The notes under the pieces: model-generated
The model's input: the letters and a program-made list of their open reading frames with translations, nothing else
What the model was told of the DNA's origin: nothing
The model's database searches: none
Source of the DNA: Flavobacteriaceae bacterium
Lineage (GTDB): Bacteria > Bacteroidota > Bacteroidia > Flavobacteriales > Flavobacteriaceae
Direction: 5' to 3'
Assembly (NCBI GenBank): GCA_016780345.1
Contig: JADHLZ010000003.1
Location: forward strand, 1 to 64,000
DNA: 64,000 bases
Shown here: positions 36,929 through 45,762 of the stretch, one piece after another
Numbering within the stretch: the stretch's first letter is position 1
Layout of the letters: the number at the start of each line of letters is the position of its first letter
Made by a program: the position numbers and the translations under genes

Positions 36929-37000
36929 TTGTGTTACCTGCTTTATGCAGGAGGTTTGTAGAAAGCCGATGAAGAGCTTTCCTTTTGGGAAGCTTTTTTT
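36929..37000 (+). ncRNA. Candidate small RNA or leader/attenuator between tRNA-Asp and the GH20-type gene
   Basis: About 70 bases lie between a TATATTTG box and a strong terminator with no credible ORF. The interval contains a 5-bp hairpin CCTGC-TTTAT-GCAGG (36937-36951), a GC-richer single-stranded stretch, then the terminator. It is locally richer in G and C than the surrounding intergenic DNA, as structured RNAs are in AT-rich genomes. It could be an independent sRNA or an attenuator for the gene starting 50 bases later. I do not recognise the family; the 5' end is estimated from the box. Confidence 0.4.
36972..37000 (+). terminator. Strong intrinsic terminator ending the candidate small RNA
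   Basis: AAGAGCTTTCC pairs with GGGAAGCTTTT over 11 positions (two G-U) around a TTTT loop, then continues in T residues. It stands 50 bases before the next start codon with no gene in front of it, which is why a small transcript is proposed. Confidence 0.75.
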
Positions 37001-37049
37001 GTTTGGTTTTGTTTGAATAGGAAGCTAAAATTCTTTAATTTAAAGATGA

Positions 37050-39080
37050 ATGATACATATAGTTGTTTTATTATTAATCTTTTCTTTCAATTCTAATATT
37101 GAAGAGACTAAATTAAATTTATTGCCTTCCGTAAAGTTTAATTCTAAAATAAAAAAGTATTCAAATATTGATCCTGAAGATAAACTTGTAGCATCTTCGA
37201 ATTCTAATTTGCAATTACCAATTTTATATTCTAAAAATATTATTTATGGAGATCTTATGGAATCTGAAATTGAATTTAGTATTGATCCATCAGTTGATTT
37301 ACCAAGTGAAGGCTATTATTTGAAAATTGAAAAGAATAAAATAAAATTAACTGGAAAAGATAAAGCAGGTTTGTTTTACGCTTTTATTACTTTAGATCAA
37401 TTAATTGATGATTCAATTAATAATAAAACTAGTCTTCCAATTTTATCAATCAAAGATTTTCCATCTCTTGCGTTTAGACCAATTCATCTTGATTTAAAAC
37501 ATCACACAGAAAAGCAATCTTATTATTTTGAGTTAATTGATGAGTTAGCAAAACAAAAAATTAATGGAATAATTGTAGAGTTTGAAGACAAGTTAAAATA
37601 CGAATCGAGGCCTGAGGTAGGTTCATCTGATTCTTTTAGCATAGATTGGTGGATACAACTAAGTAATTATGCAAAAGAAAGAAATATTATGATTAATCCT
37701 TTAGTTCAAGGACTTGGACATGCGTCATACATTTTAAAACATAAAAAAAATCAACATTTAAGAGATGATCTTAAAAGTGATTGGGCTTTTAACCCGTTAA
37801 ATCCCCTAACATATAGGTTACAGTTTGATCTTTATTTGGATGCTATAAAGGCAACTCCACATGGAAAATATTTGCATGTGGGAGGTGATGAGGTTAATTT
37901 AATTAAAAGAGATAATAAATCTGAATTAGAATTAAACCTTATTTGGTTAAATAAGGTTTGTGAGTTTGCAGAAAAACATGATAGAATTCCAATTTTTTGG
38001 GACGATATGCCATTAAAGCATGCTGGATTTTGGAATTCACTATTTAATGATAAAATGACTGAAAGTCAAGTTGATGAACTGTGGAATAAAAATGAAATTA
38101 ACTTAATGAAATTCATTGAAAAGTTTCCTAAAAATGCTGTTTACATGAGATGGAATTATCAAAAATCAGATACATATGGAAACTTAAAAGCTATGGATTG
38201 GTATTCAAAAAATGATTTAAAAGTAATGGGTGCTAGTGCAGGTCAAACCAGATGGACTTTAATGCCTCAAAATGAAAGTAATATTTCACAAATAAGATCA
38301 TTTTCTATTAACTCTATTGAAAAAAAATTAGATGGACTGCTTTTAACTTTATGGGACGATGATTCTCCTCACTTTGAGCTTTATAAAAGAGGAATATCTG
38401 CTTTTTCTGAATATAGTTGGTCTGGAAATAATTTATCAATTGCCGAATTTAAATCTAGGTATAGATACAGAACCTTTGGATCTGAGTTTTCAAATTCTAA
38501 ATATGGTTTTATTGATATTCTTGAGAAGCCTGTGGAAATGTGGTTAAATATGCTGCTTTCTGAAAACGGTTGGAGGCCTGGATTATCTAAAAAACAGAAC
38601 CCATTAGAAACAGATATAATAGATTTACCAGATTTAAATAATAAAGGAAATTGGATTAAAAAACACAGTGAAAGAATAAAAAAAGCTAAAAAATCTCTAG
38701 AAATTTCTAAAAAAGTTGATTTGATTATTGATGAGATTCAAAAAAAAGAAGCTAAAAATCAATATGCACTGGATATTTACAAACAAGTTAATCAGTTAAC
38801 CAAATTTTCCTCAGAATTAATATTGAAACTTGAAAAAGTTGATAAAAGTGGAGATTTAAAACACTTATATGGCATTATAGCAGAGTTTGATAAAATGAGG
38901 TCTAAATTTGAAGACGTTTATTCAAAAACCAGAATGATTAATAAGCCAAATGACTACATTTTAGACCAGGATCACCATCATCATCCTGCTAATCAAACTA
39001 TAAATTTTGATTGGCAATTTTTGACAGAAATAATGTTATTAGAAAAAATTAATACAACCTATAATTATGAAAATTTATAA
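37050..39080 (+). CDS. Divergent GH20-type glycoside hydrolase (beta-N-acetylhexosaminidase-like), exported
   Basis: 676 aa with a short N-terminal hydrophobic stretch (MIHIVVLLLIFSFNS) that may be a signal peptide. Residues about 35-135 look like the GH20b accessory domain (YLKIEKNKIKLTGKDKAGLFYAFITLDQLI). The TIM barrel follows (FRPIHLDLKHHTEKQSYYFELIDELAKQKINGIIVEF) and contains the catalytic pair in LHVGGDEV near residue 280. The usual DSRH / HxxDDQGW segment is replaced by DLKHH and FEDKLKYES, so it is a remote subgroup and its sugar may not be GlcNAc. The C-terminal 130 residues are helical. The DUF1080 gene starts inside its last codons. Confidence 0.75.
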   Translation: MIHIVVLLLIFSFNSNIEETKLNLLPSVKFNSKIKKYSNIDPEDKLVASSNSNLQLPILYSKNIIYGDLMESEIEFSIDPSVDLPSEGYYLKIEKNKIKLTGKDKAGLFYAFITLDQLIDDSINNKTSLPILSIKDFPSLAFRPIHLDLKHHTEKQSYYFELIDELAKQKINGIIVEFEDKLKYESRPEVGSSDSFSIDWWIQLSNYAKERNIMINPLVQGLGHASYILKHKKNQHLRDDLKSDWAFNPLNPLTYRLQFDLYLDAIKATPHGKYLHVGGDEVNLIKRDNKSELELNLIWLNKVCEFAEKHDRIPIFWDDMPLKHAGFWNSLFNDKMTESQVDELWNKNEINLMKFIEKFPKNAVYMRWNYQKSDTYGNLKAMDWYSKNDLKVMGASAGQTRWTLMPQNESNISQIRSFSINSIEKKLDGLLLTLWDDDSPHFELYKRGISAFSEYSWSGNNLSIAEFKSRYRYRTFGSEFSNSKYGFIDILEKPVEMWLNMLLSENGWRPGLSKKQNPLETDIIDLPDLNNKGNWIKKHSERIKKAKKSLEISKKVDLIIDEIQKKEAKNQYALDIYKQVNQLTKFSSELILKLEKVDKSGDLKHLYGIIAEFDKMRSKFEDVYSKTRMINKPNDYILDQDHHHHPANQTINFDWQFLTEIMLLEKINTTYNYENL

Positions 39081-39774
39081 ACTTTACTTATTAGCAATTG
39101 TTTTTTTTACACAATCTTGCTCAGATGATAAATCAGATTGGATTTATTTATTCGATGGTAAAACAACTGATGGATGGAGAGCCTATAATGGAGACAAAAT
39201 TCCAGAAAAATGGGCAGTAGTTGATGGTGAACTAACCTTCAATACACAATTAAAGTTGGAGGGAGACTGGAAAGGTGGAGGAGATATAATTTATTATAAG
39301 GAACAATTTAAATACTTTGATTTATTTCTTGAATGGAAATTACCAAAAGGTGGTAATAGTGGAGTTTTTTATAATGTTCAAGAGGGATACGATGCACCTT
39401 ATGCAATTGCGCCTGAGTATCAATTATTAGATGATGATGGTTGGGAAGAAATAAACAATTCAAAACTTGAAGAATGGCAAAAAGCAGGTGCAAATTATGC
39501 TATGCACAAGGCTGATGTAAAAAAGAAAAAATTAAATCCTGCAGGCCATTGGAATTCATCAAGAATTGTTTACTCTGAAAACAAAGTTCAACATTGGTTA
39601 AATGGAGAATTGATATTAGAATTTGAACCCTATTCAGAGAACTGGTTCAAAAAAAGGAATTCAGGTAAATGGGACGGTTATCCAAATTATGGAAAATATA
39701 GGCAAGGATATATTGCACTTCAAGACCACGATTCTCCAATATGGTTTAGAAATATTAAAATCAAAAAATTATAA
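39067..39774 (+). CDS. DUF1080 (3-keto-disaccharide hydrolase family) lipoprotein
   Basis: 235 aa. The signal ends in a lipobox (LAIVFFTQSC), so it is a lipoprotein. The body is a complete DUF1080 jelly-roll: WIYLFDGKTTDGWRAYNGDKIPEKWAVVDGELTF, DLFLEWKLPKGGNSGVFYNVQEG, YQLLDDDG, HWNSSRIVYSENKVQHWLNGELILEFE and the end GYIALQDHDSPIWFRNIKIKKL. The Pfam family is named for cleavage of 3-keto-glycosides. It overlaps the GH20-type gene by 14 bases, so both probably act on the same glycan. Its stop abuts the end of a convergent gene. Confidence 0.87.
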   Translation: MKIYKLYLLAIVFFTQSCSDDKSDWIYLFDGKTTDGWRAYNGDKIPEKWAVVDGELTFNTQLKLEGDWKGGGDIIYYKEQFKYFDLFLEWKLPKGGNSGVFYNVQEGYDAPYAIAPEYQLLDDDGWEEINNSKLEEWQKAGANYAMHKADVKKKKLNPAGHWNSSRIVYSENKVQHWLNGELILEFEPYSENWFKKRNSGKWDGYPNYGKYRQGYIALQDHDSPIWFRNIKIKKL

Positions 39775-40899
39775 TTATTCAAAGATTTTTGAAATTACTG
39801 GAATTATTTTGTCAACCCATAGTTTGTACATTTTTCCACTAGGGTGCAATCTGTCATCAGCAATAAGACTTTCGTCAGTCAAAGCTCTTCTTGAAATTTG
39901 GGTGACATCAAAATATTGAACTCCTCTTTTTTCAGTTTCTTCTTTAATAACAGAATTAAATTCATCAATTTCTTTTGAAACTTTTGTTCTGTCAAAGCCA
40001 GCTCCAAAGGGACTTGCCCCCCAATCTGGAATTGAAACTACAAATAGTCTTTCTTTTTTATTTTTTACAAGTTTTAAAGATCTATCTAATATATCAACAA
40101 ATTCAGGTCTAAATCCAATAGCATTCTGGCCCTGAAACTGATTATTAACTCCAATAAGTAAGGATACTAAACCATATGGAGGATCTAAATTTGCATTATT
40201 CATGGCATTTTTTAGATCTTCTACTCTCCACCCTGATGTTGCAATTATTTGAAGTGTATCAATTTGATCGGTATATGATTTTAGTTCTTTTAAAAATTGA
40301 ACAGGCCACCTTTCACTAAAATCAACTCCAGCACCAATTGTGTAACTATCTCCAAGAGCTAGAAATTTTGAAGTATTTTTGCCAAGGAATTCTTCTTCAA
40401 AAACAGCTGTAATGTTTTTAATGCCATTAACGGTAATATTTTGAGGGTTTGTAGTTTTATTATTTATATCTCCTTTCCAATTAACAAATGACCAACCCGG
40501 GTTTGCATTAGCTAAAATTTCAACTATGCTTCCATGAACATAATCGTTTTTTATACCGTTTTGTATTAATCTTTTAGAAACCCAGCCATTTCCCTCAATA
40601 GAAATGTTTATTTCAAATTTTTTTTTTGAAAAATTCGCCGTTATAATTTTATCTGAATCAATTGTTAGCTCAATAATAGAATCATTACTAGAAAAGTCTC
40701 CAGACCAATTATTAAATAAATAATTTTTAGACGCTGATGCACTTGTATTTATGATTTCTCCTTCACGGTATAAATCAGAAGGCATGCTTATTGAACCTCC
40801 ATTATCAGGACTTACATTGAAATCTACTTTGTAAAAAACAGGATCTTTAGAACATGAGACTATAAAAAGTACACAATAAAATAAATTTTTTATTGACAA
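39775..40899 (-). CDS. SGNH/GDSL hydrolase lipoprotein with two InlB-like B-repeats
   Basis: 374 aa. The lipobox is in YCVLFIVSCSKD. Two divergent InlB B-repeat-like modules follow (about 25-95, ending KIITANF, and 95-170, ending NITAVF; each contains a W-x-G-D core such as FNNWSGDF and FVNWKGDI). The SGNH esterase domain has block I LALGDSYTIGAGV, the block III Asn in LIGVNNQF and the catalytic DRLHPS near the end. It probably removes acyl groups from a polysaccharide at the cell surface, with the repeats as spacer or binding modules. The C-terminus abuts the convergent DUF1080 gene. Confidence 0.85.
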   Translation of the reverse strand: MSIKNLFYCVLFIVSCSKDPVFYKVDFNVSPDNGGSISMPSDLYREGEIINTSASASKNYLFNNWSGDFSSNDSIIELTIDSDKIITANFSKKKFEINISIEGNGWVSKRLIQNGIKNDYVHGSIVEILANANPGWSFVNWKGDINNKTTNPQNITVNGIKNITAVFEEEFLGKNTSKFLALGDSYTIGAGVDFSERWPVQFLKELKSYTDQIDTLQIIATSGWRVEDLKNAMNNANLDPPYGLVSLLIGVNNQFQGQNAIGFRPEFVDILDRSLKLVKNKKERLFVVSIPDWGASPFGAGFDRTKVSKEIDEFNSVIKEETEKRGVQYFDVTQISRRALTDESLIADDRLHPSGKMYKLWVDKIIPVISKIFE

Positions 40900-40953
40900 T
40901 TGAGATTATTTATTAATAAATTAAATCAAATATTATGCTAAATAAGATTAAAA

Positions 40954-42315
40954 CTACAATGACCACCCTTTTCTGTAGGTTTTATGTAATAAAGCATTAG
41001 CTTGCTCATTGTTTTTGAATTTAAAGTTTTCTGAATCCCATTCAAGTTTTTGATTTTTTAACCTTATAGCTATCATTCCAAGTAATGCCATTTCGGTAAG
41101 TGGCCCACCATAATCAAAATTAGAGCTTGCTGGAATACCATCTTTACATGCTCTAATCCAATCTCCCTCATGAGTTGTATCTACTCTTGGAATGTAAGGT
41201 GATGGCTGTTTATAATTTAACATTTTTTCTTCGGGTAAAATTTTAACACCACTTGCTCCGTGTGAGTCATGAGTTATTTTTCCATTATCACCAATAAACA
41301 TAGCTCCGCTTAAAGTAAATTTTTCACCGCTTTTAAATTCATCGGGAATTGCTGGTTGAATTCTTCCATCTGACCATGTTAAATTTAACTCGGGATGTTT
41401 TCCTCTTTTTGGAAACTTCATCCTAACAATTGAAGCCGTTGGATAGGTTTGAGATTCAATTTCAGGTATATAGTGAGTAGATGAAGCTTGAATTTCTGTA
41501 GGAGCACCCAGTTCTAATGCATAAAAAGCAGGGTCTAAAATATGACATCCCATATCCCCCATTGAACCTGTTCCAAAATCAATCCAAGCTCGCCATGAAA
41601 GCGGATGATAGTCTGGATGATAATCTCTATATTTTGCTGGACCAAGCCACAAATCCCAGTCAAGACCCTCAGGAATTGGAGGTTTTTCGCTGGACTTAGC
41701 CTTAACAGCAAAAGTATCCCAAGCATTTCCTCCAAGTGGTCTGTCTGTCCAGGCATATAGTTGTCTTACAGGTCCAATAGCACCATCATCTATCCATTCT
41801 TTTAACTTTCTTATTTCATCTGAAGATCGTCCTTGATTACCCATCTGAGTTTGTACATTATATTTTCTGGCAGCTTTAGTTATTTCTCTTGCTTCATAGA
41901 CCGTGTGAGTTAATGGTTTTTGACAATAAACATGTTTTCCCATTTTTATGGCCTTCATCGTAATTACTGCATGATTGTGATCAGGTGTAGCTACAATTAC
42001 CGCATCAATATCTTTCTGCTTGTCAAGCATTACTCTATAATCCTTGTAGATTTTGGCTTTTGGATATTTGTCAAATGTTGGTTTAGATTGATTAAAATCC
42101 ACATCACACAAGGCCACGATATTTTCACTTCGACATTGATGGATATTGTTAGAACCCATTCCCCATTTTCTAACTCCTATACCTGCAATATTTAATTTAT
42201 CACTTGGAGCGGTATGCCCTTTTCCTCCTAAAACATGACGAGGCACAATGAATAGTGGTGGTATTACGATTGATTTTTTTAAAAAAATCCTTCTAGAATT
42301 ATTTTTTTTACTCAT
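40954..42315 (-). CDS. Gfo/Idh/MocA oxidoreductase, Tat-exported (first of three)
   Basis: 453 aa. The Tat signal has the motif NSRRIFLKKS at residues 6-15 and a weak hydrophobic stretch after it. The NAD(P)-binding start is LNIAGIGVRKWGMGSNNIHQC, and the catalytic-lysine motif is the variant GKHVYCQKPLTH (usual EKP). The C-terminal domain has GTGSMGDMGCHILDPAFYALELGAP. Family members oxidise or reduce sugar hydroxyls; the cofactor would be loaded before Tat export. Similar proteins abound in Planctomycetes. It is divergent from the next Gfo/Idh gene. Confidence 0.88.
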   Translation of the reverse strand: MSKKNNSRRIFLKKSIVIPPLFIVPRHVLGGKGHTAPSDKLNIAGIGVRKWGMGSNNIHQCRSENIVALCDVDFNQSKPTFDKYPKAKIYKDYRVMLDKQKDIDAVIVATPDHNHAVITMKAIKMGKHVYCQKPLTHTVYEAREITKAARKYNVQTQMGNQGRSSDEIRKLKEWIDDGAIGPVRQLYAWTDRPLGGNAWDTFAVKAKSSEKPPIPEGLDWDLWLGPAKYRDYHPDYHPLSWRAWIDFGTGSMGDMGCHILDPAFYALELGAPTEIQASSTHYIPEIESQTYPTASIVRMKFPKRGKHPELNLTWSDGRIQPAIPDEFKSGEKFTLSGAMFIGDNGKITHDSHGASGVKILPEEKMLNYKQPSPYIPRVDTTHEGDWIRACKDGIPASSNFDYGGPLTEMALLGMIAIRLKNQKLEWDSENFKFKNNEQANALLHKTYRKGWSL

Positions 42316-42481
42316 AATATTCGTGATTTATTTAAAGTTAAGTTTAATAACTTTTTAAAACAAGTTTTGAAAGACTAATGCTTTGTGTGTTCATATTAGT
42401 AGTTGACTTTTTATTGTTAATCTTAATTAAATTTTTTTGTTTAAATTTTTACTTAAATTTAAATAAATCATAAATTTAATA

Positions 42482-43825
42482 ATGAAAACTAAAAGGAGAA
42501 ATTTTATAAAATCATCTGCTGCGCTATTTTCAATGAGTTTATTGCCTTCATCATTATGGTCTTCTCAAAATAGAAGATTGAGAACTGCCCATATAGGTGT
42601 TGGAGGAATGGGAGCTGCAGATTTAAATGATATTGCATCACATAAATCTGTTGATGTAATTGCTCTGTGTGATGTAGATTCAAATGCTCTTCAAAAAGCA
42701 AGTGAATTATTTCCAAAAGCCAAAATCTACAAGGATTATAGAGAAATGTTTAATGAACTTTCAGATTCAATTGATGCTGTTATTGTATCCACACCAGATC
42801 ATACACATGCACCAGCTTCGATTATGGCTATGAATCTTAATAAAGCTGTTTATTGCCAAAAGCCATTAACACATCATGTTAGTGAGGCTAGAGCAATGAG
42901 AAAATTAGCGAATGAGAAAAATTTAATTACTCAAATGGGTATTCAAGTTCATTCATTTTACGATTATAAATTAGCCACATTATTAATTCAATCAGGAATA
43001 ATTGGAAGGGTTAGTAGAGTTAGAGCTTGGTCACCCAAAAATTGGGGATACGATGGCCCTAAACCAGAAGGTCAAGATAAAGCGCCAGAAAATTTAGATT
43101 GGAATTTGTGGCTTGGTACATCAGCTAAAAGACCTTATAAAGATAAATTATATCATCCTGGAAATTGGAGAAAAATAGTAGATTATGGATGTGGAACCTT
43201 GGGAGATATGGGAGTTCATATATTTGATACACCATATAATGCTTTAGAATTAGATGTCCCTTTAACTATTAAAAACAATTGTAGAAAACCAAATGAATTT
43301 GGATTTCCTGAAAAAAATCAAGTTACTTATCAATTTCCTGGAACAAAATATACCACAGATAAACTCGAATGGATTTGGCAAGACGGTTCAGGTGCTCCAA
43401 AAAAACATAAAGATTTAAGATTACCTAATAATGATAAGCTGCCATTACAGGGCGCAATGTTCATTGGAGAAAAGGGAAGATTGTTATTGCCTCATTTTAT
43501 GGAACTACCCAAACACATTGTTAATGGGAAATATGTGGATTTAGATATATCTAAGTTTGAAGAATCAGGACAAATAACTGACAAGCCCGTTAGAGATTAT
43601 GGTGGTGAGTCTTATTTGCATTACCATCAATTTGTAGATGCATGTTTAGGAAAAGATAAATGCTCAGCTCCTTTTTCATATTCTGCAAGGCTGACTGAGA
43701 CAATTCTTTTAGGTGTAATTGCTGGACGATTTCCAGGAAAAACATTACATTGGGATAATACTTCTGCCAAATTTCAGGAAGAGGAAGCAAATGAGTTTTT
43801 GGATTCACCTTATCGAGATTTTTAA
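42482..43825 (+). CDS. Gfo/Idh/MocA oxidoreductase, Tat-exported (second of three)
   Basis: 447 aa with Tat signal KRRNFIKSSAALFSMSLLPSSLWSS. The Rossmann motif is RTAHIGVGGMGAADLNDI with acidic residue ALCDVD, and the catalytic region NKAVYCQKPLTHHVSEARAM. The C-terminal domain has GCGTLGDMGVHIFDTPYNALELDVP. It is the same subgroup (CQKPLTH) as the divergent neighbour, so the two probably arose by duplication and may act on related sugars in opposite or sequential steps. It heads a plus-strand run with the FGE-like, TIM-barrel and third oxidoreductase genes. Confidence 0.88.
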   Translation: MKTKRRNFIKSSAALFSMSLLPSSLWSSQNRRLRTAHIGVGGMGAADLNDIASHKSVDVIALCDVDSNALQKASELFPKAKIYKDYREMFNELSDSIDAVIVSTPDHTHAPASIMAMNLNKAVYCQKPLTHHVSEARAMRKLANEKNLITQMGIQVHSFYDYKLATLLIQSGIIGRVSRVRAWSPKNWGYDGPKPEGQDKAPENLDWNLWLGTSAKRPYKDKLYHPGNWRKIVDYGCGTLGDMGVHIFDTPYNALELDVPLTIKNNCRKPNEFGFPEKNQVTYQFPGTKYTTDKLEWIWQDGSGAPKKHKDLRLPNNDKLPLQGAMFIGEKGRLLLPHFMELPKHIVNGKYVDLDISKFEESGQITDKPVRDYGGESYLHYHQFVDACLGKDKCSAPFSYSARLTETILLGVIAGRFPGKTLHWDNTSAKFQEEEANEFLDSPYRDF

Positions 43826-43868
43826 TTTACAATTAGCAAAGCAATCTTTTTTTGAGTAAATTGATTAA

Positions 43869-44831
43869 GTGAATAGAATAGTTTTAATCTTTTATTTTTC
43901 TTTTAATTTTTTGTGTTCTCAAAATGAATTTTCTGAGTACAATCAGTTAATTCTTGACACAGATTATAATCTTATAATGATTCCTATTTCTGGTGGAGAA
44001 TTCTCAATGGGAAGTCCTATTTTCGAAAAAAGCAGATTAGCTGACGAGGGACCGATCAGAAAAGTTAAAGTTGATTCCTTTTGGATGGCTAAATATGAAA
44101 CAACATGGGACTTGTTTAATCTTTTTGTAAGTCGAAACTTAGATGAACTTCAACCAAATTATGATAAAAAAAGTGAAGTTAATATTGATGTGGATGCAAT
44201 TTCAGGTGCAACAACCCCTTATGTTGAAATGAGTTTTGGTATGGGAGTACAAGGTTACCCCGCAATATCCATGACACAACTTGCTGCAAAAAAATTTTCT
44301 AAATGGCTGTCAGCTATGACAGGGAATTTTTATAGGCTTCCTACTGAAGCAGAATGGGAATATGCATGTAGAGCAAATTCAAATACATCTTACTCTTTTG
44401 GAAACGATCCTAAAGAACTAGATAAATATGCTTGGTATGATAAAAACAGTCAAAACAAATACCATAAAGTAGGGCAAAAACTTCCTAATAAGTGGGGTTT
44501 ACACGATATGCACGGAAATGTTTCGGAGTGGACCCTAGATGCATATAATCCTAGTTTTTATAGTCAAGAAAATAACATTCTTAATAACAATCCCTATAAC
44601 AAACCAATTAAGCTTTATCCGCGTGTTGTTCGTGGAGGTTCATGGATGAGTTCAGATTATAGGTTGAGGAGTGCTTCAAGGCAAGGGTCCTCAAAACAAT
44701 GGAAAAGACAAGATCCTCAAATCCCAAGAAGCAAATGGTGGCATACTGATGCTCAATTTGTAGGATTTAGACTGATTCGTCCATTAAAAACTCCTACTAT
44801 TGAGCAACAAAATGAATATTGGAATAATTAA
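43869..44831 (+). CDS. FGE-sulfatase-domain (SUMF1-like) protein lacking catalytic cysteines, secreted
   Basis: 320 aa, starting at GTG; signal peptide MNRIVLIFYFSFNFLCSQ. The SUMF1 fold is complete: MIPISGGEFSMGSPIFEKSRLADEGP, VDSFWMAKYETTWDLF, FYRLPTEAEWEYACRAN, WGLHDMHGNVSEWTLDAY, RVVRGGSWMSSDYRLRSASRQGS and FVGFRLIRP. True formylglycine-generating enzymes have two active-site cysteines just after RGGSW/Y; here that stretch has none, and no other Cys pair exists. It is therefore not a sulfatase activator. Related proteins serve as sugar-binding or other non-FGE enzymes. It sits between two Tat-exported sugar enzymes. Confidence 0.85.
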   Translation: MNRIVLIFYFSFNFLCSQNEFSEYNQLILDTDYNLIMIPISGGEFSMGSPIFEKSRLADEGPIRKVKVDSFWMAKYETTWDLFNLFVSRNLDELQPNYDKKSEVNIDVDAISGATTPYVEMSFGMGVQGYPAISMTQLAAKKFSKWLSAMTGNFYRLPTEAEWEYACRANSNTSYSFGNDPKELDKYAWYDKNSQNKYHKVGQKLPNKWGLHDMHGNVSEWTLDAYNPSFYSQENNILNNNPYNKPIKLYPRVVRGGSWMSSDYRLRSASRQGSSKQWKRQDPQIPRSKWWHTDAQFVGFRLIRPLKTPTIEQQNEYWNN

Positions 44832-44842
44832 TTAACAATACA

Positions 44843-45757
44843 ATGAAAAGAAGAAGTTTTTTAAAAAACTCAACGCTTGCAGGAGCTAGTTTTTTCCCAA
44901 TTCAAGCATTTGAATCGACTAATGAGCTTATTCAAAAAAATAATTTTAATTTAAAATATGCTCCTCATTTTGGAATGTTTAAAAATTACTCAGGAAGTGA
45001 TTTATTGAACCAGTTAAAATTTATGCGTGACTCAGGTTTCACTGCTTTTGAAGATAATGGAATGAAAGACAGGAGTATTGCTACACAAAATAAAATAGGA
45101 AAATTCTTAAATGACAATAATATGGAGATGGGAGTATTTGTTGCTCATAAAATCCATTGGAAAAAACCAAACCTGGCAAGTGGAAACCTAGACAAAAGAA
45201 ATGAATTTCTTAATGATATTAAAGAATCAATTGAAGTGGCAAAAAGAGTTAATGCAAAGTGGATGACAGTGGTCCCAGGTCACCTAGATTTAAGATTAGA
45301 CATGAACTTTCAAACTCAAAATGTGATTGAAGCTTTAAAGCAAGCTTCTGGAATTTTAGAACCACACAATTTAACAATGGTTTTAGAACCATTGAACTTC
45401 AGAGATCATCCAGGATTGTTTTTAACAGAAAGCCCGCAAGCATATAAAATTTGTAGAGAAGTTGATTCTCCATCATGTAAAATATTATTTGACATTTATC
45501 ATCAACAGATTCAAGAGGGTAATTTAATTCCTAATATCGAATTTACGTGGAATGAAATAGCTTATTTTCAAATTGGGGACAATCCAGGCAGAAACGAACC
45601 TACAACTGGAGAAATTAATTATAAAAATATTTTTAAATATATTTCTGAAAAGGGATATAAGGGAATACTTGGGATGGAGCATGGAAATTCATTAAAAGGA
45701 ATAAAAGGTGAAGAAAAAATTATAAATTCCTATAGGGAAGTAGACAACTTTAAATAA
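44843..45757 (+). CDS. Hydroxypyruvate isomerase-like TIM-barrel protein with Tat signal
   Basis: 304 aa. The Tat signal is KRRSFLKNSTLAGASFFP. The barrel carries the metal-site residues of the hydroxypyruvate isomerase / sugar-phosphate isomerase-epimerase family: Glu in MVLEPLNFRDHPG, Asp and His in LFDIYHQQIQEG, then FQIGDNPGRNEPTTGEINYKNIF and the final Glu in GMEHGNS. Proteins of this fold also act as lyases on 3-keto-glycosides together with Gfo/Idh enzymes, in C-deglycosylation systems. Here it is exported and next to such oxidoreductases, which favours that role over cytoplasmic hydroxypyruvate metabolism. Confidence 0.85.
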   Translation: MKRRSFLKNSTLAGASFFPIQAFESTNELIQKNNFNLKYAPHFGMFKNYSGSDLLNQLKFMRDSGFTAFEDNGMKDRSIATQNKIGKFLNDNNMEMGVFVAHKIHWKKPNLASGNLDKRNEFLNDIKESIEVAKRVNAKWMTVVPGHLDLRLDMNFQTQNVIEALKQASGILEPHNLTMVLEPLNFRDHPGLFLTESPQAYKICREVDSPSCKILFDIYHQQIQEGNLIPNIEFTWNEIAYFQIGDNPGRNEPTTGEINYKNIFKYISEKGYKGILGMEHGNSLKGIKGEEKIINSYREVDNFK

Positions 45758-45762
45758 TAATT

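Noticed and set aside
36715-36972. 85-aa plus-strand ORF
   Set aside because: It is the translation of tRNA-Asp (VVQLVRIPACHAGGRGFESRPD) and the intergenic region, a typical artefact.
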